Assembly (NCBI GenBank): GCA_934364765.1 | Contig: CAKRMO010000019.1 | Span: 1-10,852 of the forward strand | DNA from: an uncultured Bacteroidaceae bacterium | Lineage (GTDB): Bacteria > Bacteroidota > Bacteroidia > Bacteroidales > Bacteroidaceae | Reading direction: 5' to 3' | DNA length: 10,852 nt | Shown: positions 1 to 6,872 of the stretch, in pieces | How positions within the stretch are numbered: the stretch's first letter is position 1 | Layout: the number at the start of each line of letters is the position of its first letter | Translations under genes and position numbers: made by a program | Notes under the pieces: model-generated | Told to the model about the DNA's origin: nothing | Databases searched by the model: none | The model's input: the letters and a program-made list of their open reading frames with translations, nothing else

Positions 1-3000
1 TGTTACGGGGCCTATAAGTCCTGCGGGCATGAGTTCGGATTTGCTGTCGAAGAAGTTGTCGTAGCCAAGATAGGTGTAGCGTTTCTCAATTCCCGGCTGG
101 CGGTCGCCGATTATGCGGTTGCGCCACGGGTTAATCACTTCCACCCTTAGGGTGTTGATGCCCTTGCGCAGCAAGCCGGTTATGTCAACGCTGTATGGCT
201 CGTGCCAAACGGTGCTTACCGTGTCGCCGTTAAGGATTACGGTTGCCATGTTGCCAACCTTGCCGAGATTAAGTTTGTATGCGGCTTTTTTTGCGGGCTT
301 GCCTTTCATCTTGAATTCCTTGCAGTAAACTGCCGTGCCCGAAAAGTACTTTATTCCCGCGTCATCGTGTTCCGTGTATGATATGAGCTTCGGGAACATT
401 GCTTCGCCGGGTGCGCCGAGGTTTTCCTCAAAGTTCACGAACCAGTTGTCGTTAAGGCTCATCACTTCTTCCTGCACCGTTTCCGCCGCCTTGCACTCGT
501 TTGCCCCGGCTTTGCCGCGCATTACGATGAACACCGCATCGTGCGGATTGAGTTCCAAGTTCACCGTTGTGCGGCTGCCGTTTGTTTTGTATGAAGCCAG
601 TTCCTTGCGTGCGTCTTCGGGATGCCATATTTCCGGCTTCTTGCCGCCCGCCCTCAGGGTTACGCTTGTTTTCGCCGCGTTGTCAGACGCGTTGCTTATC
701 CAGTATATCTCGCCGTCGGCGGTGGTGCGGTGTACGTAGTTTATCTTGTCGTTTTCGGGGAACTCAACGTCTTTTCCCACGCCCGCCGCTTTCATGGGGT
801 TGGCGTTCTGCGAGGGGGTGATTACGTTGGGCAGCCCGGAGTTCCATATTCCGTCCACGAGTTTCCTCCATTCGCTGTCGTCGGATTTCAGTTCGTTGCC
901 AGCCGTGGGCTTTGCGCCGTAAACGGTAATTCCCGCTTTTGCGATTTCTGCAATCTTGCGCAGTTCGCCCACACTCATCTTGCAGACCACAGGGGATATC
1001 CACAGGATTTTGTAGGATGCCCCGCCGCGTGTAGTGAGTTCTTTGCCGTTTACGCCGAGTTCGTTCAAAAGTTCGCCCGGTCCGATGAAGTCGTAAGCAT
1101 ATCCCTTTGGGACGCTCACCTTGTCAACGCCGCAAATGCCTGTAACGGAGTTGTCAGTGCCGTAGTAATATGCTATGTCTGCCACGTTCTTTCCCTGTTG
1201 GAGCATATAGCTGCTGCGCCCCAGATAGTCTGTCCACGCCTTGGCGCGTTTGGCCCAGGTTTCGTGGCGGTTGAACCATTGTCCGTAGCGTCCGAGCGAA
1301 AGTCCGGGGCGTTTGTCGTCAACGGGCTGGTGTGCGCTTTCGTGGATTACGAAACGGTTCAGTCCGCACGCCATTTCGTGGTCGGCGACTTCTTTAAGGT
1401 TTCCGGGGTGGAAAGAGTGCGCCATGCCCGCGTGGCCGTCAACTGTCATTGATTCGCCGGCTGTGAATTTCCGTCCGTAAACGTGCGCCGCCGAGGACGA
1501 CTCCTTTATGTCGAATGCGTACATATCCCTGTCTTTTTCCGGGCGCATCCACATTGCGCCCATGGGTATGTCGGCGTGGCTTTTCACGCCCATTCCGTCG
1601 GCGAGGTATTGGCGGCAGTTTTCGTTCGACTCGAAATAAACCTGCATTCCGTTGTCGTGGGCTATTTTTGCGGCTTCGCCGTAGAGATTGTCGGTGATAA
1701 GCTCGCCGATTGTCTTGCGCCAGTCGCATAGGAAACGCTCGCTTTCTTCGGACGAACCGATTATTCTTCCCGCCACAACAGGCAGCCATTTGCACAGGTC
1801 GTACCCGCGCCGTGCCTTGAACTCCTCTGCCATTCGCGGTGTCCATGTGGCGTTGCCGGCCTCGTAGCTGTCTATGAGCAGTCCGTTTATGCCGCGCTTG
1901 CCGAGCATACCGCCTGTAGCCTCGCGGTAAATGCCAAGATAGTGGGTGAGGTATTTGTTCACAGCCGCCTTGTCGAGCTTGTCAACTTCGAGTCCCGTGC
2001 CCTGCGGTGAGGCCGGATGATTAACCTTGCCCGTCAGCGAGAAGCCGAAGCGGTATATCTGCCATTTTCCGGCTGGCGCGTTCCATGCTATGTTGCCGAG
2101 CGAGTCGGTGCAATTTGTTATGTCCACCACGTTTTCGGCAGGTATGGCGTCGTCGCACTTTGTCATGGTGTAGCTGTTGAGTCTTGAATAGGCCGTGAAG
2201 CCGGCGCGTTCCTCGGCAAGGTTCACCCGCGAGGACGGAAACAGCGAAAATTCCGAGAGGTACACGAATGCATCTTTGCCCGAGCCGATAGGAATGTCGC
2301 AAACAAGGCGGAAATGCCTGGCGGTGGTTGTGGGGACGCTTATTGTCTGTCTGAAAGTGCCGCCTTGCGGCACATCGCACACTTTCTTGTAGTCCGTGCC
2401 GTTGTCGGAGCATTCAAGGTGGTACAGGTTCTCCGACAGCGCGTTTGTCCATATATTCCTTGTCCTGACGTCGCACAGCGTCAGTGCCCTTATGGTCTGC
2501 GGCTGCGGATAGGTGTATTCAATCCAAAGTTTCCCGCTGTTGTCCGGGGTGAGCTTTTCACCTTTTTTCAGCCTCTCGTCGTTCAACTGCTCCAATGTGA
2601 AGTTTCCGCCGCTGCACGACAGTTTTGCCTTGAGCGATGCGGGGTCTCCGTCGCCCCTGTTCAGTTTTACGGCTATTACGGCTATGTCCTTGTAGAGCTT
2701 TGTGTGGTTCTCCGCGCCGTTGTCCAAGTCGCCAAAGTGGCCTGTGGTGTCGAACGGCTCCGGCAGTTTGCCCTTGAACGTGCGCCCGCCGTTTACGGTC
2801 ATTGTGCGCCATGTTATCTTTTTCATCGCGTCCTCGGGCTTCACCCACGGTCCGCCCGTGCAGCTCCAGCCCGGCGATGCGGGAATGGTGACGTTCATTT
2901 GGAGCGAGTCGGCAAGGCTCACGGCGTATTTTATGCACTCTTTCCATTCCGGGGAAAGGTATGTTATTAGCTTTGGCACTATTTGCGGGCAGCCCAGTCC

Positions 3001-3234
3001 CGCATCGAACAGGTGAAACCCTGTTATGCCCGAATTGTGCATCCACATTATGTCCTTGCGTATGCCGTCTTTCGACACGTTGCCGTTCATCCAGTGCCAC
3101 CACACTTGGGGGTGTGCCTCCGAGGGCGGGTTCTGGAAGTTCTTGTATATGTTGTCAGTTTGGGCGGTTGCGGCGGTGGGTGCAAGCGCCAGCAGCGCGG
3201 AGATTATGGTCGCGCCGATTTTTGCTGTTTTCAT
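1..3234 (-). CDS. GH106 family glycoside hydrolase (alpha-L-rhamnosidase-like), 3' end off window
   Basis: Continuous minus-strand frame of 1078 codons from ATG at 3232-3234 to the left edge. Enzymes of family GH106 remove terminal alpha-L-rhamnose from plant polysaccharides such as rhamnogalacturonans. The first ~24 residues form an export signal (MKTAK, hydrophobic core, then ATA before Q). Residues 45-52 read WWHWMNGN, the usual start of the GH106 catalytic region. SLTGKVNHPASPQGTGLEVD lies around 400-420, LLIDSYEAG carries Glu458, AGES carries Glu594 and HESAHQPV is at 631-638. Glu458 and Glu594 are my candidates for the catalytic acid and base, by family position from memory. From about residue 976 the sequence resembles a GH2-type sugar-binding beta-sandwich (NPWRNRIIGDRQ) and reaches AGLIGPV, typical of the very C-terminus, so only a few codons should be missing. 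I found no frameshift in the parts I translated. It is divergent from the beta-helix gene. Family assignment is confident; the exact substrate is not. Confidence 0.93.
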   Translation of the reverse strand, partial: MKTAKIGATIISALLALAPTAATAQTDNIYKNFQNPPSEAHPQVWWHWMNGNVSKDGIRKDIMWMHNSGITGFHLFDAGLGCPQIVPKLITYLSPEWKECIKYAVSLADSLQMNVTIPASPGWSCTGGPWVKPEDAMKKITWRTMTVNGGRTFKGKLPEPFDTTGHFGDLDNGAENHTKLYKDIAVIAVKLNRGDGDPASLKAKLSCSGGNFTLEQLNDERLKKGEKLTPDNSGKLWIEYTYPQPQTIRALTLCDVRTRNIWTNALSENLYHLECSDNGTDYKKVCDVPQGGTFRQTISVPTTTARHFRLVCDIPIGSGKDAFVYLSEFSLFPSSRVNLAEERAGFTAYSRLNSYTMTKCDDAIPAENVVDITNCTDSLGNIAWNAPAGKWQIYRFGFSLTGKVNHPASPQGTGLEVDKLDKAAVNKYLTHYLGIYREATGGMLGKRGINGLLIDSYEAGNATWTPRMAEEFKARRGYDLCKWLPVVAGRIIGSSEESERFLCDWRKTIGELITDNLYGEAAKIAHDNGMQVYFESNENCRQYLADGMGVKSHADIPMGAMWMRPEKDRDMYAFDIKESSSAAHVYGRKFTAGESMTVDGHAGMAHSFHPGNLKEVADHEMACGLNRFVIHESAHQPVDDKRPGLSLGRYGQWFNRHETWAKRAKAWTDYLGRSSYMLQQGKNVADIAYYYGTDNSVTGICGVDKVSVPKGYAYDFIGPGELLNELGVNGKELTTRGGASYKILWISPVVCKMSVGELRKIAEIAKAGITVYGAKPTAGNELKSDDSEWRKLVDGIWNSGLPNVITPSQNANPMKAAGVGKDVEFPENDKINYVHRTTADGEIYWISNASDNAAKTSVTLRAGGKKPEIWHPEDARKELASYKTNGSRTTVNLELNPHDAVFIVMRGKAGANECKAAETVQEEVMSLNDNWFVNFEENLGAPGEAMFPKLISYTEHDDAGIKYFSGTAVYCKEFKMKGKPAKKAAYKLNLGKVGNMATVILNGDTVSTVWHEPYSVDITGLLRKGINTLRVEVINPWRNRIIGDRQPGIEKRYTYLGYDNFFDSKSELMPAGLIGPVT

Positions 3235-3266
3235 GATATGGCTTGTTTGTGAAGAAATTCTGATTG

Positions 3267-3274
3267 CAAATATA
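3267..3274 (-). promoter_or_regulatory. Putative -7 promoter box for the GH106 gene
   Basis: The minus strand reads TATATTTG, an exact match to the Bacteroidetes TAnnTTTG -7 consensus, about 33 bp before the GH106 ATG. A TTTG lies only 12 bp further upstream (3287-3290), closer than the usual ~19-21 bp for a -33 element, so the upstream half is uncertain. No Shine-Dalgarno sequence precedes the ATG, as is normal in this phylum. Confidence 0.5.
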
Positions 3275-3293
3275 GGAATTAAATGACAAAACG

Positions 3294-3326
3294 CCCTGTT
3301 GGCTGCGGGAATATTTCAGAACAGGG
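3294..3326. repeat. Inverted repeat with 7-bp arms upstream of the GH106 promoter
   Basis: CCCTGTT (3294-3300) and AACAGGG (3320-3326) are perfectly complementary arms around a 19-nt loop. The repeat lies about 20-50 bp upstream of the GH106 -7 box. It could be an operator or a weak hairpin. On the plus strand it is followed by CTTTTTCC, but no plus-strand gene upstream needs terminating. Function is not shown. Confidence 0.35.
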
Positions 3327-3352
3327 TGCGCTTTTTCCAAACACCCCGAAAA

Positions 3353-3434
3353 CTACATCGGATGTAGGAAAAACTATGTCCTATGTAGGAAAAATTATGT
3401 CAGACATAATCCAGACTACATCAGACCTTTTTTT
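3353..3434 (+). repeat. 21-bp tandem near-palindrome array, copy 1
   Basis: Units begin at 3353, 3374, 3395 and 3416, an exact 21-bp period. Unit 1 is CTACATC-G-GATGTAG, a perfect 15-bp odd palindrome. Unit 2 is CTATGTC-C-TATGTAG, with outer arms only. Unit 3 is TTATGTC-A-GACATAA, perfect and extended by one more pair to 17 bp. Unit 4 is cut short as CTACATC-A-GACC followed by seven T. Units 1 and 2 are followed by GAAAAA, so the A-tracts end at 3373 and 3394, also 21 bp apart. The same design recurs at 6873-6952. It lies between divergent genes, 118 bp from the GH106 start and about 210 bp from the beta-helix start. The repeat itself is certain; its role is unknown. Confidence 0.9.
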
Positions 3435-3438
3435 GCCG

Positions 3439-3476
3439 TTTGCAAGCACCTGTGAAACAATTGCTTACAAAAACTT
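3439..3476 (+). repeat. Conserved block following array copy 1
   Basis: From TTTGCAA (3439-3445) to TTACAAAAACTT (3465-3476) this 38-bp stretch aligns without gaps to 6960-6997, with about 29 of 38 positions identical by eye. It follows the truncated last unit of the array in both copies, so array and block look like one composite element. The distance from the last unit to the block differs by one base between the copies (23 against 24), which argues against a shared reading frame. Confidence 0.75.
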
Positions 3477-3545
3477 GGCAAAAAGATATATGTGCCTGTT
3501 TTACAAGGGGTTGGTTTTTGCGCTGTGATACGCAGGGAAAACACG

Positions 3546-3561
3546 CCGCAATATGCTGCGG
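3546..3561. repeat. Short inverted repeat upstream of the beta-helix gene promoter
   Basis: CCGCA (3546-3550) and TGCGG (3557-3561) flank a 6-nt loop, about 20 bp before the putative -33 element of the downstream gene. It may be an operator-like site, but at this length it could occur by chance. Confidence 0.25.
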
Positions 3562-3582
3562 AATAAACAAAACATGGATGCC

Positions 3583-3615
3583 TTTGAGGCGTTTGCGCGA
3601 AATAAGCTATATTTG
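3583..3615 (+). promoter_or_regulatory. Putative promoter of the beta-helix protein gene
   Basis: The -7 box TATATTTG (3608-3615) matches TAnnTTTG exactly. A TTTG at 3583-3586 lies 21 bp upstream and can serve as the -33 element; a second TTTG at 3592-3595 is too close. Transcription would start roughly 10-15 nt before the ATG at 3635, giving a very short AT-rich leader without a Shine-Dalgarno sequence. GTTTGCGC at 3591-3598 recurs at 7077-7084 in the other array-bearing intergenic region. Confidence 0.55.
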
Positions 3616-3634
3616 CAAAAATATAATACCATAA

Positions 3635-4972
3635 ATGAAAATGAACAAGTTTTTTGTGTGCACAGGTTTGGCTTTGTTTGCGTGTTTAGTCGGGGCGGCG
3701 CAGACTTCAACGCCCGCAGCGGTTAAGAATGGAATGCAGAAGAATATGGCGTTGCACGCCGACCATATCGTTACTGTGGCGGCATCAAATTCAACGGAAC
3801 ACGACAAGACGCTCGCCGATTTCGTATGCAGCGGCAGCAATGACGAGCAGACCATACAGAAAGCCATCAACTCGCTCGGCGCGAGCGGCAGGGTGGAGCT
3901 TTTTTACGGCACTTACATGATTGACGGCTTTGCGGACAGCGGGGACGGACAGACTTGCTGCGCCATAGGCGTGCCGGAATACGAAGGCTTGAAAGCCTCG
4001 ATAGAGATTGTGGGGCAGAAGTGCGGACGCAGACCGGTGCTCGGCACAGGCGAAAAGGTTACGGGCGTAACGCTTGCCGTGTCGGAGCGGTGTTATGAGG
4101 CGCTGGACGCAAAAAAGGAGTATGCCGTGGTGGCGTGCATGGGAAACCGCACAGGGCATGCCGCCATAAAAAACCTGTCGGTGAACCTGCCCGACAACCA
4201 GAAGAACATTGTGTGCATTGACGGCTCGCGCTTTGAGGGCGTCTGGGTGGAGAACTGCGAGCTTCAGGCTACAGACAAGAACCAATACGACCGCAGGCAA
4301 AAGCCGCACGCCGGCGTTGAGGGCTGCGTGGGCGTGCGCGGCGTGCAGGGGTCGAACTACAGCTTCGAGTTTTATATGGCCCACATTGTGTGCGTGGGCT
4401 TCGGGGTTGGCTTTGCCGTGGGCGGCGAGCATTTCTACGGCGAATACCTCAGCTCCGTTTTCTGCACGCGCGGGTTCACCTTCAACGGCTACAAACTGGC
4501 GAGCGGCGTTTGGACGCACCCGATTACGCTTATAAACTGCTGCGATGAGGCTTCCTGTCATTATCCTCTTTTCGGCGACAACCCTTACCGCCAGCCCATA
4601 GACATAATAAATTTCAACATGGAGCATTACCCGAATTATTTTGCCGCTGGCGGCTTGTATGCCACGGAGACCACGCCGGGGCAATGGTACGGCTTTATAG
4701 ACTATTCAATAATGAATTTAGACGAGGGTACGGAAAACTGGCTGAAGAACGACCCCGCAAAACGTTTTTGGGCAGCCGGAAGCGGCATGAACGTGAAATC
4801 CAAAAACAATGCGCAGAAACAAATGTGCACAACGGCGGAAAGGCTGGGCTACGCGCCGAACTTTATGCAGCAGGTTTGGGACAAGGACAAGAACAAACTT
4901 TGCGTGTGCATCGACCCGGAGAAGCCGCTCTGGGTTGACGCTATGGGGAAAAATGTGGACGGACGAAAATAG
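3635..4972 (+). CDS. Exported cysteine-rich right-handed beta-helix (pectate-lyase-like) protein
   Basis: 445 codons, complete. The N-terminus (Lys-rich start, then FFVCTGLALFACLVGAA before QTS) is an export signal, probably cut by signal peptidase I near residue 22; LFAC at 14-17 leaves a lipoprotein possible. Residues ~62-100 (ADFVCSGSNDEQTIQKAI, then GRVELFYGTYMI) match the typical opening of parallel beta-helix proteins of the pectate lyase superfamily. The middle (~170-330) shows short repeating strands such as IKNLSVNL, FEGVWVENCEL and PITLINCC, as in a helix of coils. I see no diagnostic catalytic set and cannot assign a PL or GH family. It has 19 cysteines, 17 of them beyond the signal, including CC at 108-109 and 302-303 and CVC at 423-425, which is unusual for this fold. 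It is divergent from the rhamnosidase gene, so a role in plant polysaccharide breakdown is plausible but inferred. An alternative start at 3641 (MNKFF) is possible. Confidence 0.75.
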   Translation: MKMNKFFVCTGLALFACLVGAAQTSTPAAVKNGMQKNMALHADHIVTVAASNSTEHDKTLADFVCSGSNDEQTIQKAINSLGASGRVELFYGTYMIDGFADSGDGQTCCAIGVPEYEGLKASIEIVGQKCGRRPVLGTGEKVTGVTLAVSERCYEALDAKKEYAVVACMGNRTGHAAIKNLSVNLPDNQKNIVCIDGSRFEGVWVENCELQATDKNQYDRRQKPHAGVEGCVGVRGVQGSNYSFEFYMAHIVCVGFGVGFAVGGEHFYGEYLSSVFCTRGFTFNGYKLASGVWTHPITLINCCDEASCHYPLFGDNPYRQPIDIINFNMEHYPNYFAAGGLYATETTPGQWYGFIDYSIMNLDEGTENWLKNDPAKRFWAAGSGMNVKSKNNAQKQMCTTAERLGYAPNFMQQVWDKDKNKLCVCIDPEKPLWVDAMGKNVDGRK

Positions 4973-4980
4973 GGCGGAGG

Positions 4981-5451
4981 TCAGTTGTTTTCCGTAAGGT
5001 CGTCGAGGCTGAAGTCGAAATCGTCATCCTCGCTCTCAAACGTGCCGCCGCCGCTGTATTCCTCGCCGCTGTATTCGGGCGTGAGCATATAGTCCTCGAT
5101 TTCGCGGCGTTCCTTTTTGGTGGGTCTCCCTGTGCCTCGGTCGCGCACGGCGTTGCGCCCTATGCGTGCCATTTCAAGATACTCCAGTTGTTCTTTCGAC
5201 GTAATGTTACGCAGCACCTGCGGCACTTTTGCCGCGCCCACCCTTTGCGTTATCGGCATCAGAACTTCAAAGGTGAAGGTTATGGGAGGTTTGCGAACGC
5301 CTATTTTGTCGCCGGCGTTCACCACGTGAGATGCCTTTGCCAACGCGCCGTTTACCGTAACTTTTCCGTTGCGGCAGGCTTGCGCCGAAAGGGTGCGGGT
5401 CTTGAATATCCTTGCCGCCCAAAGCCATTTGTCGAGTCGCGAGCTTGCCAT
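4981..5451 (-). CDS. hslR: S4-domain RNA-binding protein, Hsp15-like
   Basis: 156 codons. Residues 4 to ~65 form an S4 RNA-binding domain with the family opening RLDKWLWAARIFKTRTLSAQ and then NGKVTVNG. E. coli Hsp15 binds stalled 50S subunits that carry nascent chain-tRNA and helps ribosome recycling after heat shock; the same role is inferred here. A basic stretch around residues 95-120 (RGTGRPTKKERR) probably adds RNA contact. The last ~30 residues form an acidic, low-complexity tail (SEDDDFDFSLDD), which I do not recall in E. coli Hsp15. The ATG lies three bases after the pth stop, so the two genes are very likely co-transcribed, and both serve tRNA/ribosome rescue. Its 3' end converges on the beta-helix gene with only 8 bp between stop codons. 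Confidence 0.88.
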   Translation of the reverse strand: MASSRLDKWLWAARIFKTRTLSAQACRNGKVTVNGALAKASHVVNAGDKIGVRKPPITFTFEVLMPITQRVGAAKVPQVLRNITSKEQLEYLEMARIGRNAVRDRGTGRPTKKERREIEDYMLTPEYSGEEYSGGGTFESEDDDFDFSLDDLTENN

Positions 5452-5454
5452 GGG

Positions 5455-6027
5455 CTATTTGTTGTTGAAGTTGGTCATGGCGAAGTCAATTCCCATGAGG
5501 CAGAAGCTCTTTATCGCATCGCAGGCAACGGCGAGCCTTGCGTCCATTTCGGCAAGCTGTTCGGGCGGGAACTTGCCCAGCACCCAGTCAACCTGTCCTC
5601 CGCGCGGGTAGTCGTTGCCTATTCCGAAGCGCAGGCGCGAGTAGTTTTGCGTCCCCAAGACCGAGGTGATGTTTTTCAGTCCGTTGTGCCCCGCCTCGCT
5701 GCCCGACGGTTTCAGCCTCATTTTGCCGAACGGCAATGATAGGTCGTCAACGGCCACGAGCAGGTTCTCCACCGCGATTTTCTTCTGCTGCAGCCAGTAT
5801 CTCACGGCGTTTCCGCTCAGGTTCATGTATGTTGACGGCTTAAGCAGGTAAAGTTTGTTGCCCCTTAGCGGCACGGTTGCCACGAAGCCGTAGCGTTTGT
5901 CCTCAAACGCTGCCCCCGCCGATTTTGCAAGCGCGTCAACAATCATGAAGCCTATGTTGTGGCGCGTGCCTTCGTATTCCGTGCCGATGTTTCCGAGGCC
6001 GGCGATTAAAAAGTTCTTGTTTGCCAT
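5455..6027 (-). CDS. pth: Peptidyl-tRNA hydrolase
   Basis: 190 codons, the usual bacterial Pth length. The enzyme cleaves the ester bond between tRNA and peptides released prematurely from ribosomes, recycling tRNA in the cytoplasm. Visible motifs are IAGLGNIG (Asn13), TRHNIGF with the expected catalytic His23, [19 protein letters not shown], and [11 protein letters not shown] with the conserved Asn. Isoleucine replaces the more common proline in GLGNPG. The ATG at 6025-6027 is chosen because the homology begins directly there ([13 protein letters not shown]). The frame is open further upstream to 6198, but that extension is Arg/Ser-rich, unlike Pth, and runs into rplY. It lies second in the rplY–pth–hslR cluster, 83 bp after rplY and 3 bp before hslR. 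Confidence 0.96.
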   Translation of the reverse strand: MANKNFLIAGLGNIGTEYEGTRHNIGFMIVDALAKSAGAAFEDKRYGFVATVPLRGNKLYLLKPSTYMNLSGNAVRYWLQQKKIAVENLLVAVDDLSLPFGKMRLKPSGSEAGHNGLKNITSVLGTQNYSRLRFGIGNDYPRGGQVDWVLGKFPPEQLAEMDARLAVACDAIKSFCLMGIDFAMTNFNNK

Positions 6028-6050
6028 AATGAGTGTGAATGTTGCGGTGG

Positions 6051-6092
6051 AAAAACAAAGCGGGCGCAGAAGCAATGTATGTTCCGCGCCCG
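6051..6092 (-). terminator. Putative intrinsic terminator or attenuator between rplY and pth
   Basis: On the minus strand, CGGGCGC and GCGCCCG (6092 down to 6061) form a perfect 7-bp GC-rich stem around an 18-nt loop, followed by CTTTGTTTTT. This is a reasonable rho-independent terminator, though the loop is long and the T-run is interrupted. It may lower pth–hslR expression relative to rplY. I saw no TAnnTTTG promoter box for pth in this gap, so full termination would leave pth without an obvious promoter; partial termination fits better. Confidence 0.5.
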
Positions 6093-6110
6093 TTATGTGT
6101 ATGTGATTGC

Positions 6111-6737
6111 TTATTCTGCGCTTTCGCTTGTGGCGGCTGCTGCTGCGGCTGCTGCTGCGGCGTTGCTCTGTGCGGCGCGGGTGGTCTTCACTGTGCAAAC
6201 CACGACGTCTTTCGGGGTTACAAGCTCAAGACCCTCAAAGCTTAGCTCGCCAACCTTGATGCTCTTGCCGAGGTGGAGGTTTGTTACGTCGATGTAGAGC
6301 TTCTCGGGTATCTTTTCGTATGTTGCGCGAACCTTAATCTTGCGCACGGTTACGTTCAGGCGGCCGCCGGCCTTGACGCCGACTGCCAGGCCTTTGGTCT
6401 GGATGGGCACAGCCATTACGATGGGCTTCTCTGCATGAACCTCGAAGAAGTCGATGTGGAGGATGGTGTCCTTCACGGGGTGGAACTGTGCGTCCTGGAT
6501 TACTGCCGTGTGCTTCTTGCCGTCGATAACAGCGTCAACAAGGAAGATGTCGGGCGTGAAGAGAAGCTTGCGCGCCTCTTCGTAGGGGATTGTGAACGAT
6601 GCTGCAACAGGGGCGTTGTTTGCGTCCTTTGCCTCTCCGTAGATTACGCAGGGTACGAGACCTGCCTTGCGAGCCTCGCGGGTGGCTTTCTTGCCAACTT
6701 CGGTGCGGCTTGTTCCGTTGATTGTGATTTCTTTCAT
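6111..6737 (-). CDS. rplY: 50S ribosomal protein L25/general stress protein Ctc
   Basis: 208 codons, the two-domain CTC/TL5 form. The N-terminal ~90 residues ([31 protein letters not shown]) are the L25 domain that binds 5S rRNA in the 50S subunit. Residues ~95-185 ([15 protein letters not shown], then [14 protein letters not shown] and [10 protein letters not shown]) form the second beta-rich domain. The C-terminus is a low-complexity tail with ten consecutive alanines and then TSESAE. This is the first gene of an inferred rplY–pth–hslR transcript, with a promoter in the AT-rich gap upstream. The region before the ATG (AACACAAAACAAAATG) has no Shine-Dalgarno sequence but is A-rich, as is usual for Bacteroidetes ribosomal genes. 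Confidence 0.96.
   Translation of the reverse strand: MKEITINGTSRTEVGKKATREARKAGLVPCVIYGEAKDANNAPVAASFTIPYEEARKLLFTPDIFLVDAVIDGKKHTAVIQDAQFHPVKDTILHIDFFEVHAEKPIVMAVPIQTKGLAVGVKAGGRLNVTVRKIKVRATYEKIPEKLYIDVTNLHLGKSIKVGELSFEGLELVTPKDVVVCTVKTTRAAQSNAAAAAAAAAATSESAE
6132..6161 (-). repeat. Poly-alanine codon tract in rplY
   Basis: Ten consecutive GCA/GCC codons, including two perfect 12-bp copies of the plus-strand TGCTGCTGCGGC pattern, encode the Ala10 tail of L25. Slippage would change length in steps of three and keep the frame. Confidence 0.9.
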
Positions 6738-6801
6738 TTTGTTTTGTGTTACTCTAAATTAAGTTGTTAATTCCTTAATTCGCCATTGCACTGCTTTTGA
6801 A

Positions 6802-6861
6802 CAAAGCTATTGTTCCGGCAAAATCAGCTGCAAAATTACGAATAATATTCCGAATGGCAAC
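6802..6861 (-). promoter_or_regulatory. Two overlapping candidate promoters for rplY–pth–hslR
   Basis: Reading the minus strand, TAATTTTG (6831-6838) has GTTG (6858-6861) 19 bp upstream as a near -33 element. A second box TAGCTTTG (6802-6809) has TTTG (6831-6834) 21 bp upstream. Both -7 boxes match TAnnTTTG. The second leaves a leader of roughly 60 nt before the rplY ATG at 6737. I cannot tell which is used, or whether both are. Confidence 0.5.
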
Positions 6862-6872
6862 GCTGCGGTAAA

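Noticed and set aside
622..1452. A 276-codon plus-strand ORF, and another at 2314-2970
   Set aside because: Both lie antisense within the GH106 gene, whose motifs are intact throughout; they are compositional shadows of GC-rich coding DNA.
3294..3338. Plus-strand intrinsic terminator (inverted repeat followed by CTTTTTCC)
   Set aside because: No plus-strand transcript upstream would need it, and the T-run is separated from the stem; an operator role is at least as likely.
3353..3434. CRISPR array
   Set aside because: The units are 21 bp in total with only short A-rich spacers that are themselves similar. There are no unique spacers and no cas genes.
3283..3528. An 81-codon plus-strand ORF through array copy 1, reading as heptads like TTSDVGK and TMSYVGK; a similar ORF at 6896-7159
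   Set aside because: The 21-bp period keeps the frame open and Ser is constant in every unit, which is tempting. But palindrome symmetry explains the free central base equally well, the 38-bp conserved block is shifted by one base between copies so the frame is not shared, and the second ORF has no start before its second unit and runs into the ATP-grasp promoter.
3635..3700. Lipoprotein signal in the beta-helix protein
   Set aside because: LFAC at residues 14-17 is only a loose lipobox and sits inside the hydrophobic core; cleavage at VGAA/QT by signal peptidase I is more likely. Not excluded.
3791..4684. A 297-codon minus-strand ORF
   Set aside because: It is antisense to the beta-helix gene, with composition typical of a shadow frame and no recognisable domain.
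6028..6198. A 57-codon N-terminal extension of pth
   Set aside because: It is Arg/Ser-rich, overlaps the end of rplY and crosses the hairpin; Pth homology starts exactly at the ATG at 6025-6027.
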